64,000 bases of DNA from CAVONV01 sp963697355. GTDB taxonomy: Bacteria; Acidobacteriota; Vicinamibacteria; Marinacidobacterales; DATDRI01. Where the stretch lies: assembly GCA_963697355.1 (NCBI GenBank), contig CAVONV010000004.1, positions 1 to 64,000 of the forward strand, read 5' to 3'. Position numbers and translations under genes: made by a program. Positions 44,856 through 53,845 of the stretch are shown one piece after another. Every line of letters begins with the position of its first letter. The first letter of the stretch is position 1. Below the pieces are notes generated by a model, which saw only the letters and a list, made by a program, of their open reading frames with translations, ran no database searches and was not told where the DNA came from.

Positions 44856-45962
44856 CTACCCGGACTTCCGGAGCACCTCCGAAAACGTCTCCAGAGCGTT
44901 CGCGAAACCTTCTTCGCACGCGCCGAAACCCAAGCGAAAGTGCGATGGGTAGCCAAAGCAGTCCCCCGGTGCCAGCAGAACGCCGAGCTCGGCGACACCT
45001 TGGCAAAGCGCGCGGGTGTCTTCTCCGGAAGTCAGGTGAGGGAAGGCTGTAAAGCCGCCCTGAGGACGAACCCACGAAAGACGCTCTTCTTGCTCATCGA
45101 AGAAAGCGTCGAGGAGCACTAGGTTTCTTTCCGCCGTTGCCTGCGCTCTTTCAAAGATCGTGTCTCGATTCCGAACCGCTACTTCTGCTAGTGCTTCACC
45201 GAAAACTCCGTTCGAGATCGTGAAGTAGGATCGGGCGTTCCTATGCTGTTCCAATCGATTTCGGTCTCGATCGATGATCCATCCGACCCTCAATCCGGCC
45301 ATGCAGAGTGCTTTGGAAAGATCTCCAAGGATGATCGCATTTGGAAGTGTGGCCGCCGTGTCGTTCTCCGTATCGTGGTAAATGGGGTGATAAACCTCAT
45401 CGACGACGAACTGCACGTTTCGTTCCGCCGCGAAATCGTGGAGCTCACGGAGCGCATCGGGCCCGAGGATCGTGCCCGTTGGATTGTGAGGTGTGTTGAC
45501 GAGAAGAATGCGCGTTTTTTCGTCCACCAAAGATTTGATCTCGTTGATGTCAGGCTGGAACCTGTTCTCCGGCCGAAGGGCGTAGGTTCGTGTCTCCAGT
45601 CCGAATGATACAGGAAAAGCCGAAAACGCCGGGTAGCCCGGTGTAGGAATGACGACGTTCGCATCGGAATCCGAGGCGAGGAAAAAGAGGCTCAGTAGCG
45701 CTTCGGACGCTCCCGTGCCGACCTGAACATCGTCTTCGTCAACTCCGAGCCATCCCGCGACGGCTTGACGGAGGGGTGCGGTTCCGCCGCTCGGACGATA
45801 AGTCAGAGGAGTCGCAAAGAGCCGCTCCTTCTCCTCTTCCGTCATCAATGCGAGCAGCTCCTTTGCCGCCCACGTTGGGCCTGTGCTGCAGGCGAGGTCG
45901 TATTTTGTGGCATGCTCATACTTCTCGAGCCATTGCTCGAGGAGAAACGGTCCGAAATCCAT
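44856..45962 (-). CDS. PLP-dependent class I/II aminotransferase
   Basis: 368 residues. Fold type I: VQVGTGASEALLSLFFLASD, NTPHNPTGTILGPDALRELH, and the PLP Lys in ILGDLSKALCMAGLRVGW (about residue 220), plus the C-terminal Arg in PSHFRLGFGACEEGF. It transfers amino groups to a 2-oxo acid; substrate not determined. The start at 45962 is six bases beyond the stop of the branched-chain aminotransferase, so the two form an operon and could act in the same amino-acid pathway. Confidence 0.85.
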   Translation of the reverse strand: MDFGPFLLEQWLEKYEHATKYDLACSTGPTWAAKELLALMTEEEKERLFATPLTYRPSGGTAPLRQAVAGWLGVDEDDVQVGTGASEALLSLFFLASDSDANVVIPTPGYPAFSAFPVSFGLETRTYALRPENRFQPDINEIKSLVDEKTRILLVNTPHNPTGTILGPDALRELHDFAAERNVQFVVDEVYHPIYHDTENDTAATLPNAIILGDLSKALCMAGLRVGWIIDRDRNRLEQHRNARSYFTISNGVFGEALAEVAVRNRDTIFERAQATAERNLVLLDAFFDEQEERLSWVRPQGGFTAFPHLTSGEDTRALCQGVAELGVLLAPGDCFGYPSHFRLGFGACEEGFANALETFSEVLRKSG

Positions 45963-45968
45963 GAGTGA

Positions 45969-47009
45969 CTACTCCTTGAAGTCGATTTGTTTCGTCCAGC
46001 CGTAAGGGTCCGACCGGCGGCCGAACTGGATGCCGGTGAGCGCCTCATAGAGCTCCGTGCAGTAGGGTCCGGGCTTTCCATCCTTCAAATAGATGATCTC
46101 TTTGCTCCCGACAGTGATACTCTCGATCGGCGTGATCACCGCTGCCGTTCCGCAAGCACCCGTCTCAGCGAAGTTGTCGAGCTCTTCTAGTCGAACAGGA
46201 CGTTCCTCTACACGATATCCCAAATCCGCGGCAAGGGTCCGCAACGACATGTTGGTGATGGAAGGCAGGATCGACGGCGACTTCGGTGTGACGTAGGCTT
46301 TGTCCCGAGTGATGCCAAAGAAGTTGGCGGCTCCCAACTCGTCGATGAACTGGTGCTCGCGGGAATCGAGGTAGAGCGCTTCGCCGAAACCGGCGGATTT
46401 GGCTTTGACGGTGGCCCTCATGCCGGCAGCGTAGTTGCCCCCGGCTTTGGCGGCTCCGACGCCGTTCGGCGCCGCGCGGTCGAACTCCTGTTCCACGACC
46501 AGTTTGGTGGGGGAGAATCCCTGTTTGAAATACGGACCCACCGGTGTCACGAAAACCAGGAAGAGATATTCGTCCGAAGGGGCGACCCCAATTCTGGGGC
46601 CCGACCCGAGAAGGAGCGGGCGTACGTAGAGCGTCGCGCCGCTTCCGTAAGGCGGAATGAAACGGGCGTTGGCTTTGACGACGCGCTCCACCGCTTCGAC
46701 GAAAAGGTCCGTTGGAGGGGCCTGCATCGACAACGCCTCAGCCGAACGCTGCATCCGTTTGGCGTTCTCCTCGACGCGGAACGAGAGCACACGCCCGTCT
46801 GCCGATTCGTAGATTTTGAGGCCCTCGAAACTCTCCTGGCCATAGTGAAGACCTGTGGCTGCCATGTGAAGCGGGAGAATTTCTGAGTCCGTCTCGACAC
46901 CTTCATCCCATGTTCCGTCCCGCCACCTGTAGCGAACATTCATGTCGGTCCTCTGATAGGCAAAGGAAAGGTTGGCAAAATCGATATCGGCCTTTTCGAT
47001 CGTGGTCAT
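45969..47009 (-). CDS. ilvE: branched-chain amino acid aminotransferase
   Basis: 346 residues. Fold type IV PLP enzyme (class IV): LPLHMAATGLHYGQESFEGL, the PLP Lys in GVGAAKAGGNYAAG (about residue 190), and the conserved LDSREHQFIDELGAANFFGI. It catalyses the last step of Val, Ile and Leu synthesis or first step of their breakdown. AAGGAGG is five bases before ATG 47009. The second aminotransferase follows at six bases. The divergent MocR gene and shared intergenic palindromes suggest control by that regulator. Confidence 0.88.
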   Translation of the reverse strand: MTTIEKADIDFANLSFAYQRTDMNVRYRWRDGTWDEGVETDSEILPLHMAATGLHYGQESFEGLKIYESADGRVLSFRVEENAKRMQRSAEALSMQAPPTDLFVEAVERVVKANARFIPPYGSGATLYVRPLLLGSGPRIGVAPSDEYLFLVFVTPVGPYFKQGFSPTKLVVEQEFDRAAPNGVGAAKAGGNYAAGMRATVKAKSAGFGEALYLDSREHQFIDELGAANFFGITRDKAYVTPKSPSILPSITNMSLRTLAADLGYRVEERPVRLEELDNFAETGACGTAAVITPIESITVGSKEIIYLKDGKPGPYCTELYEALTGIQFGRRSDPYGWTKQIDFKE

Positions 47010-47119
47010 GGCGCCTCCTTTTGGGTGTCGATTGTTCTATTCGTCTGGTTGTCCCCAAACGTATTGTAATAGTACGATAAGCGAATACTCGCAATAATGC
47101 TCGATTGTAGCAGTAACAG

Positions 47120-47159
47120 GTGAGACATAAAAGATGACAATGTGATAAAATTGTCTCAC
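47120..47159. promoter_or_regulatory. nested palindrome between ilvE and mocR-like gene
   Basis: GTGAGACA (47120-47127) and TGTCTCAC (47152-47159) are exact reverse complements, and inside them GACAAT (47136-47141) and ATTGTC (47150-47155) form a second, partly shared, palindrome. It ends 20 bases before the GTG start of the regulator, in the divergent promoter region. A likely operator. Confidence 0.6.
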
Positions 47160-47179
47160 TTTGGGGACGAGGTGATGTT

Positions 47180-48667
47180 GTGACGTTGAGATTTGAAGTC
47201 GATCGCCAAGCCAAGGATCGGAAGCCAATCTACCGACAAATTGCCGATCAGGTCGTGGGTCAGATTCGAGACGGTTCCCTGCCCAATGGAAGTCAGCTTC
47301 CCACCGTTCGGGAGTTGGCCGATCACCTCCAGGTCACGAGAGTAACCGCGCACAACGCCTACAACGAGCTCAAAGCCGATGGGTGGATCGAGGCCACTGT
47401 AGGGAGGGGGACCTATGTAACGGGATTGCCCGCAAGCGCCGCACCCATCGAGACCACTCTCGGCTCGGCCATGACACCCGATCAGATGATGGAGGACATG
47501 AGCCGGCTGCAACAATTGCCTGGCACTCGTTCTATGGCGATGGCCGAGCCCGACGAGAATCTCATGCCTACGTCTCGGTTTATGGGTTTGCTACGGTCCT
47601 TGGAGCGACACGCAAGTGACCTGTTTCACTATGGACCGTACCAAGGTGAGCCCGAACTTAGACACATGGTTTCGGGATTGCTCTTGGATAAAAACATTCG
47701 CGCGAATCCGGACGATATTTTGATCACGACCGGCGTAACCCAAGGGCTTTCTTTATCGGTGGCGGCCCTTTGTGAACCGGGCGACAAGGTCATTGTCGAG
47801 CAACCTACGTACCTGGGATTCCTGGGCATTTTGGAGTCTTGTGGCGTAGAGCCGGTAGGGGTGCCTCTGGATGAAGAGGGCCCCCGCCTGGACGTATTGG
47901 AGAAGATTCTTCTTCGAGAGAGGCCACGAGTCTTCTACACCATTCCGAATTTCCAGAACCCAACCGGGATCTCGATGTCGGCGGAACGCCGTGCACAGTT
48001 ATTGGAATTGGCCGCCGAGTACGGCCTGACGATCATCGAAGATGATATCTATGGTCTTCTGAGTTACGACGGTCGACCTCCTCAACCCTTGAAAGCGGGG
48101 GACCGAGACGACCTTGTGGTGTATCTCGACAGTTTCTCCAAAGTCCTGCTGCCGGGATTGAGAGTCGGGTACATCGTCCCTCCCGTCGCCCTCAAGGAGA
48201 ACATTCTGTCGCTTCTTAGAGTTCGTGAGCTCGGTGGTCCTCCTCTTCTCCAAAGGGCCGTGGCAGAGTTCATCCGGCGTGGTTTTTTTCAAGAGCATTT
48301 GAAACGCGTCGTCCCCGCCTACCGAAAGAAGAGAGACGTTTTTCTCGATGCACTGGCTCGATCTATGCCGGAAGGAGCTCAGTGGACTTCTCCTCGGGGA
48401 GGTTACTGCGCTTGGGTAACCCTGCCGGAGCAGGGAGATTTTGATCAGTTGTACCGGGCAGCCCTGGCGCGCGGCGTGGCATTTACGCCGGGAGAGGTCT
48501 TCCTGACGACATCGGACCGAAGGAAGCATCTACGGCTTTGCTTCAGCTCGCAGGACGCGAAGGGCATTCGAGAAGCCGTGTCGACGCTCGGTGGTGTCAT
48601 CAAAGAGCTGACCACCCGGCGGTCGGTCGCTTCCAGCCGTTCCGGTTTACCCAAGCCCATTGTTTAG
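47180..48667 (+). CDS. MocR-family transcriptional regulator (GntR HTH fused to aminotransferase domain)
   Basis: 495 residues from GTG 47180. GntR winged helix 15-80 (RKPIYRQIADQVVGQIRDGS, LPTVRELADHLQVTRVTAHN). A fold-type-I aminotransferase domain follows (LITTGVTQGLSLSVAALCEP, YTIPNFQNPTGISMSAERRA) with the PLP Lys in VVYLDSFSKVLLPGLRVGYI. MocR proteins sense PLP or amino-acid-derived ligands through this domain, and commonly control neighbouring divergent genes. Here that would be ilvE and the second aminotransferase. Some family members are true aminotransferases (for example LysN-like), so an enzymatic role cannot be excluded. Confidence 0.85.
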   Translation: MTLRFEVDRQAKDRKPIYRQIADQVVGQIRDGSLPNGSQLPTVRELADHLQVTRVTAHNAYNELKADGWIEATVGRGTYVTGLPASAAPIETTLGSAMTPDQMMEDMSRLQQLPGTRSMAMAEPDENLMPTSRFMGLLRSLERHASDLFHYGPYQGEPELRHMVSGLLLDKNIRANPDDILITTGVTQGLSLSVAALCEPGDKVIVEQPTYLGFLGILESCGVEPVGVPLDEEGPRLDVLEKILLRERPRVFYTIPNFQNPTGISMSAERRAQLLELAAEYGLTIIEDDIYGLLSYDGRPPQPLKAGDRDDLVVYLDSFSKVLLPGLRVGYIVPPVALKENILSLLRVRELGGPPLLQRAVAEFIRRGFFQEHLKRVVPAYRKKRDVFLDALARSMPEGAQWTSPRGGYCAWVTLPEQGDFDQLYRAALARGVAFTPGEVFLTTSDRRKHLRLCFSSQDAKGIREAVSTLGGVIKELTTRRSVASSRSGLPKPIV

Positions 48668-48832
48668 GGATATGACCACTGAGAAAGGGACTGTATCGGA
48701 CAGTTTTCGGAAGGCTATTCCATCAGGGTATATTCCGCCAGGACTGCAGACGGCTCGACGCTCGACTGCCCATTAAAGATGTACAATTGCGGAGAAGCTT
48801 GTTAGAAGAAGTGCGCCGCAAGTGAGAGAACC

Positions 48833-49576
48833 ATGATCCATATTGCCTGTCTTGCGTTCGTGGCGATGTCATCTAATGCAACGTTGTTGCCTGCCGATAG
48901 TCAGGACGCACCGGCGGGTCAATCGGCTCAGAAATTCGACAAGACTCTCACCCGGACCGTCCAAGCGAACTACCTCCTCTATTTACCCAAAAATGTGCGC
49001 GAGGATGGAAGAAAATGGCCGCTGATTCTGTATCTCCACGGCGGGATGGGACGAGGCGACGATCTAGAAAAGGTGATGTGGTATCCCATTCCCAAAATGC
49101 TCGAGCAGACCGACACATTTCCTTTCATCGTGGTGACACCACAGTGCCCGACGGGCGAGTTGTGGACCGACACCGAGCTGCTCATCGCATTATTAGATGA
49201 TATGACGGCCAACTACCCGGTCGATACCGACAGGGTCTATTTAGTGGGCTACAGCATGGGAGGGCACGGCGCCTGGTATCTTGCCTACAAGCATCCCGCT
49301 CGTTTTGCGGCGGTGGCCCCCATGTCCGGCATGTCGAACCCATGGTGGGCGACCCGGCTCAAAGAGGTCCCCATCTGGGCGTTTCATGGAGGAAAGGACG
49401 ACGTTGTTCCGGTTCGTGAAACGGAAGAAATGGTCACAGCTCTCGAGAAGGAAGGTGGCGACATCAAAGTGACCATCGTTCCCGACCAAACGCACCGACC
49501 ACCGACGATGGAAGAGCACGAGCGACTGTTCGATTGGCTGTTGGAGCACCGTATCAGTGACCGGGCGCGAAAATAG
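48833..49576 (+). CDS. alpha/beta hydrolase (phospholipase/carboxylesterase-like), probably exported
   Basis: 247 residues. A short signal-like N-terminus (IACLAFVAMSSNATLLPA), then the core: NYLLYLPKNVREDGRKWPLI, LYLHGGMGRGDD oxyanion region, nucleophile Ser in VYLVGYSMGGHGAWYLA (about residue 143), Asp in FHGGKDDVVPV and the final His in DQTHRPPTMEEHE. It would hydrolyse esters or peptides; the family includes PHB-depolymerase-like esterases. Start and ribosome-binding site are plain. The upstream 48668-48832 stretch holds nothing clear. Confidence 0.8.
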   Translation: MIHIACLAFVAMSSNATLLPADSQDAPAGQSAQKFDKTLTRTVQANYLLYLPKNVREDGRKWPLILYLHGGMGRGDDLEKVMWYPIPKMLEQTDTFPFIVVTPQCPTGELWTDTELLIALLDDMTANYPVDTDRVYLVGYSMGGHGAWYLAYKHPARFAAVAPMSGMSNPWWATRLKEVPIWAFHGGKDDVVPVRETEEMVTALEKEGGDIKVTIVPDQTHRPPTMEEHERLFDWLLEHRISDRARK

Positions 49577-49581
49577 CCCGC

Positions 49582-49752
49582 CTATCGGTAGGCGACCACA
49601 TCCGCAGCTAGGACTTTCTTGTTGATCGAGCCCAGACTCTCTGCGAACTTGCGTCCGACAGGGAAAGGGTGCTTGTCTGCGGGAGAATCAGCTGCTGCCG
49701 AATACACCTCGCGAACCTTTTCTCGGAGACTCAACATTTTGTCGATTGACAT
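49582..49752 (-). pseudogene. N-terminal remnant of an ArsM-like methyltransferase
   Basis: 56 codons read SLREKVREVYSAAADSPADK then HPFPVGRKFAESLG, which looks like the opening of arsenite methyltransferases or related enzymes. It then runs into an unrelated INKKVLAADVVAYR tail and a stop. The methyltransferase catalytic domain is missing. Its position just ahead of the arsenic island (51.8-57.2 kb) supports the identity. The rest of the 49577-49929 stretch shows nothing more. Confidence 0.45.
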
Positions 49753-49929
49753 GTCGTTTCGAGTCTACTATGGATTCGTGCCACATTTGCATTCCACCAA
49801 CAGGTGGATATATTAGGCCGGTCGTTCGGGAAAATGGTAGGACAAAGGGGCAGTGTTCGATGTATCCGAAACCATGAAGATCATGAATCTTCATATCAGG
49901 TCCCCTTTTGTCTGGATCAGAGAGTCACA

Positions 49930-50769
49930 ATGAACGAATGGGTTACTAATAATGAAGCCGCGATCCGTTTGAGCGCATACTTTGGCGTATTCCTGGTGAT
50001 GGCGCTGTGGGAGTTCGCTGCTCCTCGGCGCAGCTTGACGGTCTCCAAATCGAAGCGCTGGCTCAGTAACATCGGAATCGTTCTCCTGAACTCGGTTCTG
50101 CTTCGCCTCCTATTCTCCTCGGCGGCATTGGCGACCGCGGTGGTTGCGAGCGAGCGTGGATGGGGTCTGCTGAACCTTTGGGGCGTGTCGTTTTGGCCTG
50201 CCGTCATCATCTCCGTTGTCGTCCTCGATTTTGTGATCTATTTGCAGCATGTAATGTTCCATGCCGTCCCCGCACTGTGGCGACTTCACATGGTGCACCA
50301 TGCGGATCTCGACTTCGACGTCACCACGGGCGCCCGCTTTCATCCCGTGGAGATCATCCTCTCCATGCTCATCAAAATCGTAACGGTGGCTGTGCTCGGA
50401 CCACCGGTGGTGGCCGTGGTGATCTTCGAAGTGCTTCTCAACGGCACGGCCATGTTCAACCACTCGAATGTGCGCGTCCCTTTGGCTTTGGACCGCGTGC
50501 TTCGCTTGTTTGTCGTCACGCCAGACATGCACCGAGTCCACCATTCGGTGATACCGGTTGAGGCCAACAGTAATTTTGGCTTCAATCTACCCTGGTGGGA
50601 TCGCTTGATGGGAACCTATGTGGCCCAGCCGAAGTCAGGTCACCAAAAGATGACGATCGGTCTCCGTCAATTTCGCGACGTCAAGCGGTCGTCCCTTCCG
50701 TGGATGCTTCTCATGCCGTTTATTGGACGAGTGGGAAGCTACCCTTTCAGCCACCCGAAGCGGGGCTAG
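49930..50769 (+). CDS. sterol desaturase / fatty acid hydroxylase superfamily protein
   Basis: 279 residues from ATG 49930. Several membrane helices and the histidine-box motifs of the superfamily: QHVMFHAVPALWRLHMVHHA (first two boxes), DVTTGARFHPVEIILSM, and PDMHRVHHSVIPVEANSNFG. These ligands hold a di-iron centre that hydroxylates or desaturates lipids in the membrane. The remaining part has NLPWWDRLMGTYVAQPKSGH. The gene lies ahead of a PAP2 phosphatase, so both may act on lipids, but they are not clearly an operon. Confidence 0.85.
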   Translation: MNEWVTNNEAAIRLSAYFGVFLVMALWEFAAPRRSLTVSKSKRWLSNIGIVLLNSVLLRLLFSSAALATAVVASERGWGLLNLWGVSFWPAVIISVVVLDFVIYLQHVMFHAVPALWRLHMVHHADLDFDVTTGARFHPVEIILSMLIKIVTVAVLGPPVVAVVIFEVLLNGTAMFNHSNVRVPLALDRVLRLFVVTPDMHRVHHSVIPVEANSNFGFNLPWWDRLMGTYVAQPKSGHQKMTIGLRQFRDVKRSSLPWMLLMPFIGRVGSYPFSHPKRG

Positions 50770-50850
50770 CCTTTTTATAGACCTTTTCTACTCCACTCTT
50801 GGGGTCTCTAGTCTTTAGATGTATAGTGGGATTATCCTCAGGAGGTCCAA

Positions 50851-51696
50851 GTGCAACCGTCAGCGGTCGTCCTCCTTACCGTAACGTTCGGGATCTTCGC
50901 ACGCTCGGCTCTGCCCGCTCAAACTCCAGATGACGGCAAGAGTACCTTCTTTGCTCCTTCGCCGGGGGTATTCGCCCCCCATCACGAAGTCTTCTCCGAC
51001 AAAGCCACAGATCCGAAAACGGAGCCTAACCTCCTCAAACAAATCGGCTTGGATTTCCGTAACGTTTTCACGACGAAGGAAAACCTAATTATTGTCGGCG
51101 CCGGTCTCGGTGCCGCCTGGGCGGCTAGTTCCTATGATGAAAGAATCCCAACGAGCCGATTCAACTCGGAGCTCTACGAAGACACCCCGCAGGACCACGT
51201 GTTCGAGTCGGGTCAAATTATGGGAGGTGCATTGGTACAAGTTGGGGGTGCCTTCGCGGCCTTTGGTCTCGGCAAGCTGACCAAGAATGCAGACATCGAG
51301 AGCCTTGGACGCGATTTGGTTCGGGCTCAGGTTTTGACTCAGACCCTTACGCAGGCCATCAAGTTCAGCGTGGGACGAACGCGCCCCGACCAAAGCAGTA
51401 ACCATTCGTTTCCTTCCGGCCATGCGTCGGGGACCTTTGCTACGGCCACGGTCCTTCAACGAAGATACGGATGGAAAGTCGGTATTCCCGCATACGGAAT
51501 CGCCGCCTACGTCGCCGCTTCTAGGTTGAGTGAGAACAAACACTACCTGTCCGACGTGATTTTCGGGGCGGCCATCGGCATCATGGGCGGCCGGACAGTG
51601 ACCGTCGGTCGAGGACGAGTACGATTCGCCTTATCGCCAATGATTCCCCCCGGCGGCGGAATAGGGATCCAGGCGACTCTGTTGCCGCACAACTAG
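50851..51696 (+). CDS. PAP2-family phosphatase, membrane-associated
   Basis: 281 residues from GTG 50851 with AGGAGG about seven bases upstream. Signal-like N-terminus, then the PAP2 catalytic motifs: KFSVGRTRPDQSSNHSF (K-x6-RP), SFPSGHASGTFATA (PSGH) and SRLSENKHYLSDVIFG (SR-x5-H-x3-D). Type 2 phosphatidic acid phosphatases remove phosphate from lipids or polyprenyl carriers. The C-terminal extension (RFALSPMIPPGGGIGIQATL) is unusual and may be a barrel strand. Neighbouring desaturase-like gene suggests lipid modification. Confidence 0.85.
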   Translation: MQPSAVVLLTVTFGIFARSALPAQTPDDGKSTFFAPSPGVFAPHHEVFSDKATDPKTEPNLLKQIGLDFRNVFTTKENLIIVGAGLGAAWAASSYDERIPTSRFNSELYEDTPQDHVFESGQIMGGALVQVGGAFAAFGLGKLTKNADIESLGRDLVRAQVLTQTLTQAIKFSVGRTRPDQSSNHSFPSGHASGTFATATVLQRRYGWKVGIPAYGIAAYVAASRLSENKHYLSDVIFGAAIGIMGGRTVTVGRGRVRFALSPMIPPGGGIGIQATLLPHN

Positions 51697-51740
51697 GCGC
51701 ACTGTTTCCGCTTTGCCGTTGCATCTACAGGATCATTCAA

Positions 51741-51775
51741 TTGACGATGCTTGGCATTTGGCTATAATACCAAAT
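51741..51775 (+). promoter_or_regulatory. promoter and operator of the arsR-type gene
   Basis: TTGACG (51741-51746) and TATAAT (51763-51768) are 16 bases apart. The inverted repeat ATTTGG (51756-51761) and CCAAAT (51770-51775), spacer eight bases, overlaps the -10 element, so a dimeric repressor bound there would block initiation. The ArsR start is only seven bases beyond. Confidence 0.75.
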
Positions 51776-51781
51776 ACGAAA

Positions 51782-52102
51782 ATGGATCGAACAACTCGAG
51801 CTCGGTTTGAAGCACGTGCCAATATCATCAAAGCCATGGGGCATCCGACCCGGCTCATCATCGTGGACGAGCTGTCTCGTAGCGAGCGGTGCGTCGCCGA
51901 ATTGACGAGGTTGATTGGTGCCGACGTATCGACGGTCTCCAAGCACCTGTCAGTTTTGAAAAATGTCGGCATCGTGGATGACGAGAAACGAGGTGTCCAG
52001 GTGTTCTATTCACTCCGTTGTCCTTGCGTGCTTCACTTTTTCTCCTGCGTGGAGAACGTCATCAAGACGACGGCGGAGCGTCACAAGGAACTGGTTGGAT
52101 AG
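51782..52102 (+). CDS. arsR: ArsR-family metalloregulatory repressor
   Basis: 106 residues. The winged helix-turn-helix is clear: NIIKAMGHPTRLIIVDELSR, CVAELTRLIGADVSTVSKHL, SVLKNVGIVDDEKRGVQVFY. Cys are at about 37, 80, 82 and 89 (ERCVAEL; RCPCVLHFFSC). The classic ELCVC pair in helix 3 is replaced, so metalloid sensing probably uses Cys37 with the C-terminal RCPC cluster, as in variant ArsR proteins. It precedes the transporter genes and has its own operator upstream. A long reading from 51713 is not supported. Regulation by As(III) or another soft metal or thiol is inferred. Confidence 0.8.
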   Translation: MDRTTRARFEARANIIKAMGHPTRLIIVDELSRSERCVAELTRLIGADVSTVSKHLSVLKNVGIVDDEKRGVQVFYSLRCPCVLHFFSCVENVIKTTAERHKELVG

Positions 52103-52201
52103 AGCCCCTTTTTTTGCGTGGTTATTTGGCTCTTTTCCCAATTTAGCACATGTTTGAGAAAACAGTGTCGAACACCGCATCCATTCACAAAAGGACTAAA
52201 C

Positions 52202-52232
52202 GATCGGCCGCCGGCTGTTTCCTCGGCCGATC
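52202..52232. terminator. hairpin after the arsR gene
   Basis: GATCGGCCG (52202-52210) and CGGCCGATC (52224-52232) are exact reverse complements with a 13-base loop. Only a C/T-rich stretch follows, so termination is possible but not typical. It could attenuate transcription into the YeeE/YedE gene. Confidence 0.4.
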
Positions 52233-52283
52233 CCGCCCTTTGCCTTCCAAGTAATACAATGATTTCGGATTGAGAGGTGATTC

Positions 52284-53489
52284 ATGGTGCACTCCGGGAG
52301 CGACGTCGTTTGGCAACGCTATGCTGCTATTAGTCTGATCGGCATCATCCTGGCTACTGCCTACGCGGTTGGGACCGGTTATTGGGTGCTGACGGCACTT
52401 CCCATCGGTTTCTTGTTCGGATTCTTTTTACAAAAAGGAGATTTGTGCGGGTCCTCGGCCTTCAGTGAAGTCCTGATGATGAAAGACAAACGCAAAGTTC
52501 TTGGCCTGTGGGTCGTCATCGCTGTTGCCATGGCGGGATTTGCCGTAGTGGATCTTCTCGGCTGGGTTCAACTGAACCCGAAACCTCTCGTGTATCTCAA
52601 CTACCTTGTGGGGGGGCTGGTCTTTGGTGTGGGCATGGTTCTAGCCGGTGGCTGCGTCAGCGGCTGTCTCTACAAGGCGGGTGCAGGTAACCTCAACGCG
52701 ATCGCAGGTCTCGTAGGCATTCCCATCGGCGTCATGATGGTGGAATTCGGCCCCCTCCGAACATTCCATGCGTCTATGAAAAGCTACGTCCTCAAAACCG
52801 GCGAAGGCGGTGTCGTCACCGTGCCGAAGCTTATTGGAGTTCCATACTGGCTTTTGGCCGTTCTGACGCTCGCCGTCACTGTTTTTTTCTTGACACGTCA
52901 TCGTGCCCCGTCCAAACCGCAATCGAAGATGGGCGAGGCCCTCACCATGCGTGTTCTGACCCGCCCATGGAAACCGTGGGTGTCCGGATTGGCCATCGGG
53001 CTCCTCATGGTGCCCGCGTATCTTTCATCGGCCGCGAGTGGCCGTAACTATCCGTTGGGCGTCACGCATGGCGTCATGCAGGCGGAACTCCTTCTTGTCG
53101 ATCACAGTTTCCAGCACATTTGGACGGCAAATCCACCCACGGCCTCTTCCCCGGCGGTCGACCCGGCGTCGAAGACACCACCGGGAAAGAAAGTCTCATG
53201 GTGGCTGGTCCTTCTCGTTTCGAGTTTGGTGCTCGGGTCATGGGTTTCAGGACGAATGTCCGGCCAAGCGAAGCTCCTGCCCAAGCCGCCCGATGAGGTC
53301 GTCGTGGCACTCATTGGTGGGGTTCTAGTCGGCGTCGGCGCCGCCTTCGCCACCGGGTGTGTGGTCGGCAACATCATGTCCGGCTGGGCACTGATGAGTG
53401 TCGGCGCGATTCTATTCGGTGGTGTCACCCTTCTTGCCAATTGGGTGACGACCTATTTCTACCTAATGGGAGGTCGGAGGCAGGCTTGA
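52284..53489 (+). CDS. YeeE/YedE family membrane transporter
   Basis: 401 residues, about 9-10 membrane helices. The two halves each carry the family's cysteine motifs: GFFLQKGDLCGSSAFSEVLM and VLAGGCVSGCLYKAGAGNLN in the first, AFATGCVVGNIMSGWALMSV in the second. Thiosulfate or selenium/sulfur-compound uptake is known for YeeE-type proteins; other members have unknown cargo. GAGAGG precedes ATG 52284. In the arsR-led cluster, it may move a sulfur species for arsenic-thiol chemistry. Followed by a thioredoxin-like gene at 20 bases. Confidence 0.85.
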   Translation: MVHSGSDVVWQRYAAISLIGIILATAYAVGTGYWVLTALPIGFLFGFFLQKGDLCGSSAFSEVLMMKDKRKVLGLWVVIAVAMAGFAVVDLLGWVQLNPKPLVYLNYLVGGLVFGVGMVLAGGCVSGCLYKAGAGNLNAIAGLVGIPIGVMMVEFGPLRTFHASMKSYVLKTGEGGVVTVPKLIGVPYWLLAVLTLAVTVFFLTRHRAPSKPQSKMGEALTMRVLTRPWKPWVSGLAIGLLMVPAYLSSAASGRNYPLGVTHGVMQAELLLVDHSFQHIWTANPPTASSPAVDPASKTPPGKKVSWWLVLLVSSLVLGSWVSGRMSGQAKLLPKPPDEVVVALIGGVLVGVGAAFATGCVVGNIMSGWALMSVGAILFGGVTLLANWVTTYFYLMGGRRQA

Positions 53490-53509
53490 GTACCCGCACG
53501 GAGGACGCC

Positions 53510-53743
53510 ATGAAAAAACTGCAGATATTCGGCCCGGGTTGCAAACGTTGCCACATGTTGGCGGACAACACAGAGGCCGCCGCCAAAGAGCTCGGCATCG
53601 AGTACGAAATCGAAAAAGTAACTGACATCGAAGCGATCACCGCCGCCGGCGTCTGGCTGACACCAGCACTGGCCGTCGATGGTGAGTTGAAGGTTGTAGG
53701 AAAAACTCCCTCGCCTCGAGAGATCAAGGAGATGCTCGGTTGA
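53510..53743 (+). CDS. thioredoxin-like small redox protein
   Basis: 77 residues. KKLQIFGPGCKRCHMLADNT has a C-x2-C active-site pair (GCKRC, about residues 11-14), IEYEIEKVTDIEAITAAGV and WLTPALAVDGELKVVGKTPS follow in a thioredoxin fold lacking the N-terminal extension (redox-active disulfide protein 2 group). Proteins like this sit next to PF03773 permeases and YeeE transporters. It may reduce As(V) or carry metal/sulfur species. The start is ATG 53510; translation probably coupled to the transporter gene. Confidence 0.85.
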   Translation: MKKLQIFGPGCKRCHMLADNTEAAAKELGIEYEIEKVTDIEAITAAGVWLTPALAVDGELKVVGKTPSPREIKEMLG

Positions 53744-53845
53744 CCTGAAGCCAATGATGACAGGTAGACAAGAACGCTTACCTCAAAGCAAAGCGTGCAA
53801 AGTGAGACGTTGTCAGGGAGCTCAGTGGAGTCGAAGGAGGTCATG

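Noticed and set aside
52202..52232. Strong intrinsic terminator after arsR
   Set aside because: The stem is good but no T-run follows, so it is only listed as a weak candidate.
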